Positions 24,096-35,729 of a DNA stretch of 64,000 bases are shown here, in pieces. The notes below the pieces were generated by a model. It was not told the origin of the DNA, made no database searches, and saw only the letters and a list, made by a program, of their open reading frames with translations. Positions within the stretch are counted from its first letter, which is position 1. Every line of letters begins with the position of its first letter. The position numbers and the translations under genes are program-made. Source of the stretch: Limanda limanda (Eukaryota; Chordata; Actinopteri; Pleuronectiformes; Pleuronectidae); NCBI RefSeq assembly GCF_963576545.1, contig NC_083644.1:27097393-27161392 (forward strand), given 5' to 3'.

Positions 24096-25575
24096 GTGAT
24101 GGTCATTCATGTTTCCTTTCTCTGTTTTGTCCTTGCTTCTCTTTATCACCTAACTGAATTGTATTCATCCCTTGGATCTCAGAATGCAATCCTCACCTAA
24201 TGACCTGCTGGATCGAGCAATTAGATGAGTGTTCGGATACTTTTTATGTCAGTGGCCGCTGCCACATACATAATTATATGTGAGGGTGTATTTGTGTGTA
24301 GGCAGAGCGAGGCTCACACGGCAGCTTAATTGATCGTAGCTGTAAACCTGTGGGTTTCAGTCAGCACGGTACCACAAAGCAACAGAGAAGACATTGCAAA
24401 ATAGCAGACAATACATGCACCACTGCATGTGTGTGTGTGTTTGTGTTCTCTTCTATGAGCACTAAATGTGCCCCTGCTTATTTTACCAGCTGTTGGCCCA
24501 TTACAGCACATGTTTGATTTCTGTGTACCATAACACGGATGTGAAACACACACACACACACATCGACACACAGAGGCAGTGTGTTACTTCAGTTCCAAAT
24601 CATGATGACGTCCACTCTTGTGCCCAAAATGTGTTCCATCAAAACATTTCTGCTAGGTCATGTTGAAAGGTACAGTGCCATCCCGTCATCTAATTTAATT
24701 TAAATTATGTCTTACTTCTATTATTATTATTATTATAAAATACATTTTTGAACATGTCAAACATATTTGAAACGGAGATAATTTAATTAACCTTGTCGGT
24801 GGATTTATTCATATTTTTAATTAAAAAGGCAAGTAATGAATTCAACTGAGTTATAAAGTCGTGTTTTTTCTCATCAGCAGATTACGCAATGTTAAAGAAG
24901 ATCATATTTGCATGCATGTGTGTCATTGTGTGTTTCAATAGTAATCTTGTTTAGGACTTGGCCTCAGTCCCGCCTGGGTGACAGGACAGGCAGCTGAGTC
25001 AGTCAGGAGGGGAGTCACCCACTGCCTCACCCAGCACATATCTACACTGGCTGAGCCTGTTTATCCAGCAGAAACTACGATGTACCCGGAGACACACAAA
25101 CAGACGTATTCACAGGCATACACACACCAGATGACAGAAACTGTTAGCCGTTCCTGCTGATCTGATGCAAAAGCAATCCCGTTGATGGACATAATCCCTT
25201 TTAGAGAGAGCGAGAGGGAGGGAGAGATGTAACACTAGCTGACAGCAAACTTGCCTCAACAAGGGGGAACAACCACAGGAGCCGCAGCTGAGGGAATACC
25301 GCATCCGTGATGAGAAATGATGGATTTAATGAAAAATGGATGGAGTGTTATTGGCCTGGAAGACGCCATACTGTACATGCATATGGAGGCCGAAAAGGAA
25401 CGTCCCCCTGGTGGAACAGACACTGCTGCTCCACAGCTGGGCGTGTTTACCTCACTGGCAAAAAAAGGAAATAATAGTAGGTCTCTGTGTTCATTTATGT
25501 TTGTACAGTTGGGATGGAAAACTTGCCCAAATTTCAGTTTCTACTATTTGCACTGCACCCTGCCTATGTCTGCCT

Positions 25576-25577
<2 letters not shown>

Positions 25578-25607
<30 letters not shown>
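25578..25607. repeat. (GT)n microsatellite
   Basis: About 30 bp of GT units. Confidence 0.95.
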
Positions 25608-25608
<1 letters not shown>

Positions 25609-27235
25609 TTCTCCATCTGTTGCTGTCTTTACATTTGCTATTTGCAGTGATTTGGGCTGTGCAAATCTGGATCTAAAATAGTCTATAGAATATACTGTAT
25701 AATTTACTGTATAAACTCCAGAGATGAGAGTAAATCTCTCACTTGTTTTCACATCTCACACCGCCCCCCAACCTATTGTATTAACACCTGCACATTCAGG
25801 CTACTATACACATTCAGTCGGTAAGTGAAGTGTCCTTTTAAACTACTATGGTGATATAAAGAAGAGATAGCGATGAGATCTCTAAACCCAAGTTCACAAA
25901 ACACAACTCCTTTCAAAGTCATTGGATGTCAGTGCAGCTCACGCCACACAACCAACTGACGTGTGCTTCAGGGGCCTTACATGCTGCCTCTTGGGACATA
26001 AAGAAAGAGAAGATCAATATAATATTTAAGTAAATTTGTGTTCAGTTACTCCAGTCTATCATGAGTGACACCTGTAGAGACGTGTCTATGAAGGACACTC
26101 AGCGAATGCAATGTGAATCATGGCCTTCACTAAGCAAATATGATATTTCATATTCACATGTTTAGACAAAGTTCTCTACCACCATCAACATTATGGGAAA
26201 GTGCTGCACAACTCTCCAGCTCATGAAACCCACAAGTCCCTCATGAGAGTGGTGAATGGTTGTTTTGATAATTGTTCAACTACAGGTTCTCATAACAGAC
26301 CTCATGCTTCATATTGGGGAAACCAACCTAACCATGAAACATATTTTACACAGGCTACAACTGTTCTTTTTTCTTATGTTTTTTCTTGAACAAGCGACCA
26401 GGTTATCAACAGACAGAACTGTGGAGCTGTGGAAACGTTACATCTGACCTTCATAATGTTTGACCTGGAGTGGATGAACCCGACCTTTACTTACATGAAA
26501 AACACATTGTAGCTAGGACTATAAACTCATTGAGATAACATCTAGTCCTTCATCTTGTCCTTCGTGCGGCCAGTGTTCAGGGCACTGTGGTGCTCCAGGT
26601 GAACAACAGGCAACGTGAAGGCTACAGTAAATAAGCACTGGACAATTGGATGAACTCCAACACATACAATCATACTAATCTATGCCAATCTCAGCCATGC
26701 TTATCTTTGCCCTTGTGTTGTGTTCACCTTTATTTCTCCACTTATTTCTCAAAAGTAAGTACAACTAGGATAAACACATTTTCTAAAAATTGTGAACCTA
26801 AATAGACTTTGTGAATTCAAGCGTGTAGATGCATCTTTGATTGTTATGTGCAAACAGAAAAATACTTCACTAATGAGGCAAGAAAGCGAGAAGAGACGTT
26901 GAAAATGGCAAAGGCAAGGATATGTCCATTAGTCTGTAGAATCCCACGACATGAGACCCTTTCAGGAGGTAACAGGTAACTGAACGGGTGACAGCAGTGC
27001 TGATTCCTTTTCAAACAAAATGTTCTTAATATGAGCGTGTGTGTGTGTGACTTCTGACCAAAGGTTAATTGGGTGGCTGGTGCTGTCCCAAAGACAGAGA
27101 CAACAGAATTTGTAATAGCTGTGAAATTCTTTCCTGCTCCCTTGCACACTCCAGGCAATGGTGTGAGAACGTTGCGCCGTGTGGGTGGATGCGCTGCCAC
27201 TGAGGCTGGGGGGGTGGGGGGGGTGTTGTGTTGTG

Positions 27236-27446
27236 ATGTACCTATATAAAGCCTACTTTGTTTCCACTCACAGAGAAAGTCAGACTCAAAGAGGAAAAGT
27301 TTGCCATGTCTGACACAGGTGGTCGTTCTGGTACAGACCTGCTGATGGACTGTGAGATATAGTTTCTCCTGCAGTGACTCCTGCAGTGACCCTAACTCTG
27401 CTCAGTCCAACCACACATCATATTGTGTGACTGTGTCTTGCAGGTA
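27236..27446 (+). promoter_or_regulatory. TATA-box-like start region with donor-like site
   Basis: A G-rich run (27207-27225) is followed by CTATATAAAGCC (27242-27253). About 55 bp downstream, ATG (27306) opens an 18-codon frame beginning MSDTGGRSGT. Further on, TTGCAGGTATGT (27439-27450) resembles an exon end. This could be a first exon with a short leader peptide, but the frame closes before the donor-like site. Treated as a weak promoter candidate. Confidence 0.2.
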
Positions 27447-27679
27447 TGTTCATCCGAACGAATAAAAACAATACATGGATGGGTACACTGATGCTTTACA
27501 GATGCTCTCAATAACAACAATTAAACAAGGAACCAATCTGGAGTAATTGCCCCTTAAAAAAAATGGACGTCTACCTTTTCAAATCAACTGATCCCACAAT
27601 CATGCTGCATCTCCAGAAGCTTTGTCATCTTTTGATTATTTTTTATGTCCGTCAAGGTGCTTGTGTTTTCACTGCTTTC

Positions 27680-27730
27680 CGTCTGTTAGCAGGATCACAC
27701 AAAAACTATGGAACCAATCTAATTGAAGGG
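27680..27730 (+). repeat. Fragment of a common teleost interspersed repeat
   Basis: GTTAGCAGGATCACACAAAA followed by ACTATGGAACCAATCT matches an internal part of the repeat seen at 13380-13412, 33790-33970 and 50514-50800. The pieces are complementary segments of one family (start, middle, end). The family name is unknown to me. Confidence 0.45.
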
Positions 27731-28272
27731 AGGGGGGCTTCTCCTCAGGATGATTATGATTTACATATTGTCCATGATTAATTTGATGAGATCATCACCC
27801 AATTCATCACATATGTTCTCAACTGGTGACGGCTGTTTCCTTCTGTAAATCGTTTCATGTATAAATGATCATGATAATGATCATGATGAAAATGTGGATT
27901 AAAAGCCGTAGTAACAGACAACATATGGATTGGACCTGGCTAGTTGCAAAGTGTTGATAAATGCATCTGTCTTCTGATAAAATACTGGGCCAACAAGAGA
28001 GATTTATCTTTTGAATGGAATTCCCACAGCACCGGTCTTAGTCAAACAAATATAGAGTACAGGTGAGAAAGACGTGGGACGTCTTCTTCACTGAACGCAT
28101 GCAGCTTTCCAGGCTCTCGTGCTGCAGTAGAGGGTGATGCGCTGGTCAATATTTAATCACACACACGCAAACACACATCGCTTTTGAGGCTCAGGTGAAG
28201 CGAGTGCAGGTGTCGTAAGCCATCAGCTCACAGGGCACTCCCGAAGATAGCCAGATATAGAACAACACATAA

Positions 28273-28274
<2 letters not shown>

Positions 28275-28306
<32 letters not shown>

Positions 28307-28417
28307 TGCATTGGTGTGACCATACAAGAGATGGCTACAAGAGTCTGTGCTCATCTAATAATGATGCCGCCTTCGAAAATTAGACTCTCATCACTGCCGA
28401 ATGTATAATCTACAAAG

Positions 28418-28451
<34 letters not shown>

Positions 28452-28468
28452 AAATATAAAGTTTATCT

Positions 28469-28498
<30 letters not shown>
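28275..28498. repeat. Cluster of three microsatellites (CA, GA, CA)
   Basis: (AC)n at 28275-28303, (GA)14 at 28421-28448 and (AC)n at 28471-28498, separated by short unique spacers. Confidence 0.95.
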
Positions 28499-28499
<1 letters not shown>

Positions 28500-28545
28500 T
28501 TACATTACATTTCATTTAGCTGACGCTTTTAGCGACTTATTATAA
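28499..28545 (-). mobile_element. L2/V-SINE-type tail fragment with ATTAC repeat
   Basis: CATTACATTACATTTCATTT followed by AGCTGACGCTTTTAGCGACT is the reverse complement of the TGTAAGTCGCTTTGGATAAA-type tail (compare 17266 and 50203). The ATTAC units would be the terminal tandem repeat of the parent element. The adjacent (CA)n may have arisen next to it. Confidence 0.6.
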
Positions 28546-28559
28546 CATATGTCTACATT

Positions 28560-31500
28560 GAGAAGAATCATCCTCGCGCACAATCATGTGTATGTTCTTC
28601 ATTTGTTTACTTCCTGCATTAACAAAAAAAGTATAATAGATAGCATCATAGGTTAGATTTATTTTCCTTCATCACTGTAAATAATACCATTATACTCTAA
28701 TTTGTTTCCTGAAAAATGTATTCTAACAGAATTAGAAGTTGATGTTGTATTTTGTTGCGAGTTCCAGCAAAACGCTGCCACAGTGGATGATGGTCACGAT
28801 CTGATGCTTTCCTGTCCATAGTTGACAATCTTGCATGTTTTGGTAATCTGTCTTTATCTCCGTTACAGACATCCAAAACCGCTCTCTTTGTCATTTCTTT
28901 TATAGCGGGTAATATTAAATGAGAAATGCATTTCTTGCTGTTCTTTAGTAATACAAGAACATAAATAAAAGTAATAAGTCCAGTGGAGTCCAACTGCAGT
29001 GTACGTTAATGCGCCTTGGGATGGTAGGTAAATTCAATTTGCAAGAATTTGCATTTAAATTTTGGTGCTAACATTGTACATTGTAACTTCTTTTACTTAA
29101 GGTTAATAAATATGCATTACCAAAATGAAATCTCGTTCCTGTGCTAGTGAGGAAATGAATGCAATGAATGTGGAAAACATGTGCAAGGGGACACAGATAT
29201 ACACAAACAACTGTTGTCCTCACGTATTGTTCAAAGTAGTACCATTAGAAGTTTTGTGTTTTTTTGCGTTGTGCTTTTTGTGGTTAGTAGCATTTAAGTA
29301 ATTGTGTGAGTCTTAATGTGAGCAGTGCATTCATATGGTCATGTTCTATGCCGGACGTGTCTCTATTTATTTTATCATTCATTTTTAATATTAAGGATTT
29401 TCTGAAGGAGTGTTAGGCTGTTAAAGGGAGAGAAGTGGTAAAAGCTTTCAAATGTGCCGGTGCAAAATACAGGGAGGAAACCTGCGGGTCGATGCTTGTT
29501 CACGCTACGATCAAGTGTACACTTACCTCAGACAGAAACACACACGCACACACACATGCATGGCCCCTGGCTGAGAGTTGCTTTTCGTCCTTCCGGGTCA
29601 CTAACTTCAACGTCTACTGAAACACACGCTTATTTGTTTTCTTTTCTTTTTTCCTCTCCACCCTATTTTCCGCCATTTCCTTGCCTCCTTCTCTCCGTCC
29701 TTCCACCAGCAGCTTCTCTGACCTGCCTTCCTGCTCTTTTTCTGCTGTCTCATAATATGAGGCTAAATTAGAATCAATTATTATCACCCATATCATCCAA
29801 TCATTTCTAAGCAGACAAGACAAGGAACCTTATTTCTGCAATTGCAAATTATTTTTGACATTTTTACCTCTGCTGTAACCCTTCTTCTCTGTGCCTTTAT
29901 TTCTCTCTCCCTTCTCTCTGCCCTGTGATTGGGAGAAGCTGCAGGCACCAATCACGACGGGTCATAGTGTTATATGAGTTCTTTCACATTTTGTCAGGGC
30001 AAATCTCTGTTATTACACCTTTTTTATGATCATCAGCGGGCCTGTGCTAAATCTTGATTCTTTTCATGCCATTAAATCAGGCAAAATGGGATCTTTCATT
30101 CATTGAAAACCCCCGAAAAACACTACACCATCTGGCAATGAAATCCCAAACCACTGAAACCAATAATAAAAATGATAATGATAATTCCATGTGGAGTCCA
30201 ATAAACTTGTGAGGACAACACAAACCCTTGTTCTAGTCGTCCCGTACACAACCTGTGTGGCACTGATCAAACAGACAGTAAAGGATAAACAGGTGGACGG
30301 CGCTGATAAAACTTACACACAGAGCAGATGACAGGATGCGAGCTCCCTTCAGCCATCGTGTAACTGTCGTCTTTCCTCCCTTTAATTGCTTTCTCCGTGC
30401 GGCAGTGGCGGCTCTGCTTAATGAGGCCACAGCAGCTCTGAATGTCGAGCGCCTGCGTATTTAGACCACACACGACGAACTGCTCATGTGAATTGTACTG
30501 AAGCCCATTTTTGTACATTGTGATGGTTTCTCTCACAAACTCCGGATGCTCTCCGGGCGGGGAATGTCATGCAAAGACAAAACTGCTCCTCTCTTTTACT
30601 ACACTATACACCTCATTTTGACCCGTCCTGCTCTGTGGTATTGAATACAAATTTTGAACATGCTGAAACTCATCATATATTGGTACCTTATGTCTTGGTT
30701 TCCCTGACTTTGGCATCTATTTTGTTCAAAATCTGGGTCATCTTCCGCCCTGGGTTCTGGCAATTTTTCAAATGAAATGTATAGACAGTCTATGTGAATG
30801 AGTCTCTGCTGCTCACAAATGCGGCTGAGCATTTACACCATAAACAGCTCTGTGCAGAAGAAAAATAAAAAAATGGTTTAACAGCAGCAACATGCTCTAC
30901 ACTTTACAACCCTGGGATTTTTTTTTCCTTATTGAAATAAATTAGGGGACAGCTTTTTGTTGATCTAGAGATACTGTCTGTCTGAACCCAGTTACCACAT
31001 CCTTCAGGGTCTATTGTTGTTTAAACTGTACTGTGCATTCAACAGAAAGCATCAGCAAAGTTTCCTTTTCCCTTGGATACGTTTCACAAAATCAAGCAAT
31101 TTCAACCCAAATCAACTTGCGCTCAGACTGTCTCTCTCTTTTACCGTACTGTACAGTGAGCACGTCCCATCAGTCACCAAAGGCAAGACACTTGGCCTCA
31201 GTTTGACTTCCCAAACAGCCTTAACAGAAGCTACATTTCCCAGATAGCAGTTAGGCCAAAGGCATATCACACACACACACACACACACACATACACACAG
31301 CTCTTGTTAAGGCTCCGTGTGTAAACACAATTATGCCTGGCCAGCCTTTGGTAGTGAACAAAGCTTATTTGGACTTCAGGAGGAGGCAGAAAAGGGGGAG
31401 AAGGAAGTGGAAAGCAGGAAGAATAAAGACACCAGAAGGAAAGGGCATGCAGTAAAGAAAGCAGGCAGGAGGAGGGGGAGGAGGAGAAAAAAGAGACGCG

Positions 31501-32600
31501 GGCATCCCAGATAAAGAGGTTTAATTGACTGTCACAGAGCCTCGTGGTTGTGCTGCAGCTCCTAATAGCCGGCTAGAGGCTACGCAGGCTAGCGGACACG
31601 CAGAGAAACTGGACTCTCCTCTCATTATCGTTACTCCCCTCCAGCTTTCACTCTCGTCTCCTCTCTGCCTCCCACACAGTCTGCGTTTCAGCTGCATTTT
31701 GTGTTATTTGGTTCAAGTCGCTGTGTGCTATTGGCACAAATGTCAGATGAATTCCATTGTCAACGAAACCAGAAAAGAACCTGGAATCGTTAAAATAACA
31801 CAGCGCACATCAACAAGCTGCAGCAGTAGGTGAAGGACTGGGTGCATGGACTTCTGATAGTGGATCTGAAAAGCTGTATATTAAATGCTATATGTATTGC
31901 AACATCCATTATTATGAGTCTATTTGCCTTCACCCTGTGTGTGTGTGTGCACGCTACAACAATCATTTTCCCCATTTCAGTTCATTAGTTTGGGGGGGTT
32001 TTCCCTCAGAAATGTTTGAATAATGATTTAAAATCCTCTACCCTCCTCCTGCATCGCTTCCTTCTCTCCTCCTTTTCACCTCCTCCTATTTCTAACTGAG
32101 CCACGTCACCTTCAACCCCCCTCCTATCCTCCCCCTCATGTCCCTCCTGCTCTGTACACTCTAATAGGCTATCGATTTTCCATCTGCCCACGAAGCGGCC
32201 TCTACTTTAACCGTTCACTCATATTAGCTGTCCATTAATGGCGGCAGGCAGCTCTGCTTGCACGTCAGCACCTTGTCTCCCACATACTCACTCACACCTT
32301 TGACACACACATGCATGCACACGCAAGCAGAGGTCAGTAGTGTTAGTCCTCTTCGGCAAGACTCTCCCATTCTCCTATAGTTTTCTTTAAAGAGGAGAAA
32401 ATGAGAAAGTTTGAATTTGACAGGGGCTATTTTCCAAATGACTGACCAACCCTGTCTCCTAGAAAATATGTTTATATAAAACAAAACTGCAGCTTGAGAT
32501 ATATTCGCTGGCTGAATTTTCTTTACAGGCAAAACGATTTTTTTAATAAATAAATTCTTGAAATAAATGTATTTAGTGCCACATTGGTTCACGGAGTTAC
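28560..32600. other. Gene-free stretch; possible conserved block at 30330-30560
   Basis: No confirmed gene in about 4 kb. A short (CA)n lies at 31268-31291 and a GA/AGG-rich block at 31380-31500. The interval 30330-30560 is of higher complexity and CpG content than its flanks, and is open in one minus-strand frame (see findings). Confidence 0.5.
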
Positions 32601-32606
32601 ATCTTA

Positions 32607-32684
32607 CCGTGTGGAATTTGCATCTTCTCATTGTGTGGGTTTTCCCAGGGTACTCCAGCTTCCTCCCACAGCCCAAAAGCATGG
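32607..32684 (+). mobile_element. DANA/mermaid-like SINE fragment
   Basis: GTGTGGAATTTGCATCTTCT, then GTGTGGGTTTTCCCAGGGTA and CTCCAGCTTCCTCCCACAGC match, in order, a conserved internal constant region of the DANA/mermaid SINEs of fish. The tRNA-like head and the tail are not recognisable, so this is a relic. Confidence 0.7.
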
Positions 32685-33789
32685 AGAAGAATCGTAATTT
32701 CATTGGTGTCAGGAGATGGTCTCTCACTTTTCTCCCTGCTGCACCACCACATTATTATGAATATATTTTAGAAGCATTTTTGGTGAAGGTAGAATGTCAC
32801 TGATTTGGTTAGTTTGGCTGGATGCATTGTAATATTTATCTGACTTTATTTATTGAGAAGTTGATCGCGGATGCTTCACTCAAGTAGAAACCGACACAGC
32901 TGGAACATACAGCCAGAGTCACAAGCATGAAGCATTATTTTGATACAAGACAGAGGGTTGGAAGTAGTTCACTGTTGTGTACAGCTAAATACATTGTTTC
33001 TGTGATGAATTGTGCTTTTATGTCTCTTAAATTCTGTAAACCTGTCAGGGCTGGAGATGTTCTGTGGCAGCACAGTGTTGGGGGGGCCTTCACGTATGGA
33101 GACGGAGCATGTGGGTGAAACAAATGACAGTGGGAGATCTGACGGGGGTGAATGATGTGTAGTGCTGCAGGTGCGTGCAGTCACAGGTTGTCTGACCATC
33201 TATCTGGTGTCTGCAGTGTCAGTCTGTGCCATTAATTTAACTTAGTAAAGAAATTTGCGTGTCATGGGAGTTTCCCCTTATCTGCAGTTAGAGCTGGACT
33301 GTAACAGATTAGTGTCTCAGTTTTTACTGTACCTGTCTTCCCATTTTATTTTGCTGCTCTGCTTTCCCCCCTCCCTCTTTCTCTCTTTTTCCCTTTCCGG
33401 AGTACTATCTTATTTCTATCATTTTCTATTCGGTGTGATTTAATTTCTCTGTCATTGCTTCTCTCTATGTTCAGTTAATGCTCCTTCCTGCAGGAAGAAA
33501 TGTCCCTCAACTGCAAAAGGGGACATTTATTAAATGAGCCATGTGCTGGTTCTGACCTCTAGCAGTGCTGTGGAGCAGTGTTAAATATCAATGTTCTTCA
33601 AACATGCTCAGTTGATTGACAAACTATCCAGAAATGCAAATGTTTGAAGTAATGTATTGATCACAACATCAAGGACATTCAGTGAGTGCCACTAACTCTA
33701 CAGACAAACATAGCAGATGACTTTTAGCATTGAAGCCACTTCGGTGGCTCAATTAGAGACTGAGATGCTGGATTTAAGAGACCAGTGTG

Positions 33790-33975
33790 CAAGGTTTAGT
33801 GGGATAAGAACTACTAAAGACATTTTGACATGACTTGGTGGAAGAGTTGGGGAGTCTTTGTGAGATTTTTTCTTGCAAGGAATAATTCATAGATCTCCAT
33901 TAAAATCAATTACATATATTTTGGGGTCTGATATTGACGTGTGTGTCCAAATTGGTGGAGATCCATATACAAATT
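33790..33975 (+). repeat. Fragment of a common teleost interspersed repeat
   Basis: Phrases such as GACTTGGTGGAAGAGTTGGG and GGAATAATTCATAGATCTCC correspond to the middle of the repeat better preserved at 50514-50800 (GGTGGAAGGAT-like and GATAATTCAACGATCCTGAT there). Decayed, boundaries approximate. Confidence 0.4.
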
Positions 33976-33979
33976 CAGA

Positions 33980-35495
33980 TATGGATGATTTAATTGTGGT
34001 CTTTCAGCTGCTGTAATGTAGCAAATCAGGCTACACACCTTTAACTACCACCATAGCTGAGATGATGTGGACTCAGGAGGGAATCAACAGTTTTATGAAT
34101 CGTCCATAGTTGTAGAACTATATTTAAATGATCATGATGGATTTGGTGCGGTATTTAAGGAGGGTTGCTAGGCCTCTGCAGAGATATGTGCTCTACTCAG
34201 TGCCACTCTAGTTTCATCTTTACTTACTTAGATTTATTTAACATCCCAATTAAAGTCAGTGTACTGCCAGATAAAGAATAAAGACCAATTTCTTTTTGAA
34301 GTAGTACAACACAAATTGATGTAGCTTTTTTATAATGTCCTCATTCCAGAAAATATCAGTTAAACAAATGTTCACAGCAGTAGAATTTGGTAAGTTATTG
34401 TAATTGCCTGATTCATTTGATAGCTGTAATGGCATTTTGTAGCTGTTCTTGTTTTCATTTGTCTTCTCTTACAGTCCTTCACTCACTCTCATTTGTTTTC
34501 ATGCATAACTCTCAGTGCCGCTGCGTCTCATTTGACCCGCTGACAGCCCATACAACTGAACAGTTGCTTTCTTATTGAATATGATCCCTGTAATCAGCTG
34601 CTCCAAAAATAGGAGATTTGTCCAATTTCCTGCCACGTCGCTCCACAACATTGTCTCCTCTGTTTCCATCCCTGTCGTCTCATTTCCCTCTGCTCCTCTC
34701 CTCCATTACCTGTTTGGCGCGTCTGACATCTCTACTGACGATTAAAATCACACAATCCTCCTGGTATTTCAAAACACACAAAAGCAGCTCATTTGTGATC
34801 CCACGCTTTACAGGCTTTTAGATTTGAATGTTTTTCACCTCCCGTAGAGGCTGCGGAGAAATCCTAACAAAATACAGATTTTTTTTCTTTGTGCCAGTTG
34901 GCGCTCAGACTGAAAGAGACACCTTTAGGTAACCAGGGAGGAAAAGTGAGGGCAAAACTCTCTTTAACTATCAATGAAATCAAAATTAGGGGGAGTAAAC
35001 ATCACAAATGCCTCAAAGCAAATACAAATACGACTGAAACACAGATGAACGAGCATTGGCACCTACATGGCATTGTTATTGTCTAAAATCTAAGTGAATA
35101 ACAGGTTTAATGGGAGCTTTTCTCCCTCTTTTGCTAATTGTCTGGTCTCCTGTAGAGTGAGCACATTAATTAACAGCTAATTTTGTTCCATTTTAACAGT
35201 TCCATTAGCAATAGTGCACCACATCATTTAATCAAGGATCAAGTGTAATTTTGGCAACTCCAAATTCGGACGTGTGACCATGACAGCATCTGGCAAATCA
35301 GAAGGCCTACACAGCAAAATCTGCCAGTATCAGATTTTGTGTGTATGCTGAAATCAGCAAAGTTTTGAATTATTTTTAACATTTGATCATATATATTGAT
35401 ATGTATTAATCAAATTGTATTTATATGAAAATATAAAATAATTATTAACCTTATTCTGATTTAAACAGTCAAAGAGTCTGAAATGCTTGCGCTGG
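33980..35495. other. Gene-free stretch
   Basis: AT-rich, no gene or element recognised. Confidence 0.55.
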
Positions 35496-35498
35496 ACA

Positions 35499-35721
35499 TG
35501 GTTAATGGTTTTGTATTATATAGCGCTTTTCTAGTCTTGATGACCACTCAAAGCGCTTTACAGTACAGTTTTACATTCACCCATTCACACACACATTCAT
35601 ACAGTGTATCAGCATCTTGCCCAAGGACACTTCGGCATGCAGATGGGTCAGACTGGGGATCAAACTGCCGACCTTCAGGCTGGAGGACGACCACTCTACC
35701 CCTCAGCCACAGCCGCCCCCT
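35499..35721 (-). mobile_element. tRNA-type SINE, best-preserved copy
   Basis: From left to right: tail (ATGGTTAATGGTTTTGTATT, then ATAGCGCTTTTCTAGTCTTG), a GACCACTCAAAGCGCTTTAC segment, CATTCACCCATTCACACAC, then TTGCCCAAGGACACTTCGGC. It ends in the reverse complement of a tRNA-like head: GGGGATCAAACTGCCGACC corresponds to a B box, and CTCTACCCCTCAGCCACAGC to the A-box side. Read on the minus strand this is head, body, tail of a pol III-driven SINE. Two related copies lie at 5045-5455 and one on the plus strand at 55256. Confidence 0.75.
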
Positions 35722-35729
35722 GGTAAAAT

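Larger units (their letters stand above)
22560..27200. other. Gene-free stretch with small repeat remnants
   Basis: No gene supported over about 4.6 kb. Recognisable items are a LINE-type 3' end at about 24044-24095, a (GT)n tract at 25578-25607 and a short (CA)n near 24546-24561. The open frame at 23616-24080 overlaps the LINE-like tail and has no domain motif. Confidence 0.55.

Noticed and set aside
32224..32727. 167-codon minus-strand frame
   Set aside because: Overlaps a SINE relic, has no motif, and its composition matches non-coding flanks.
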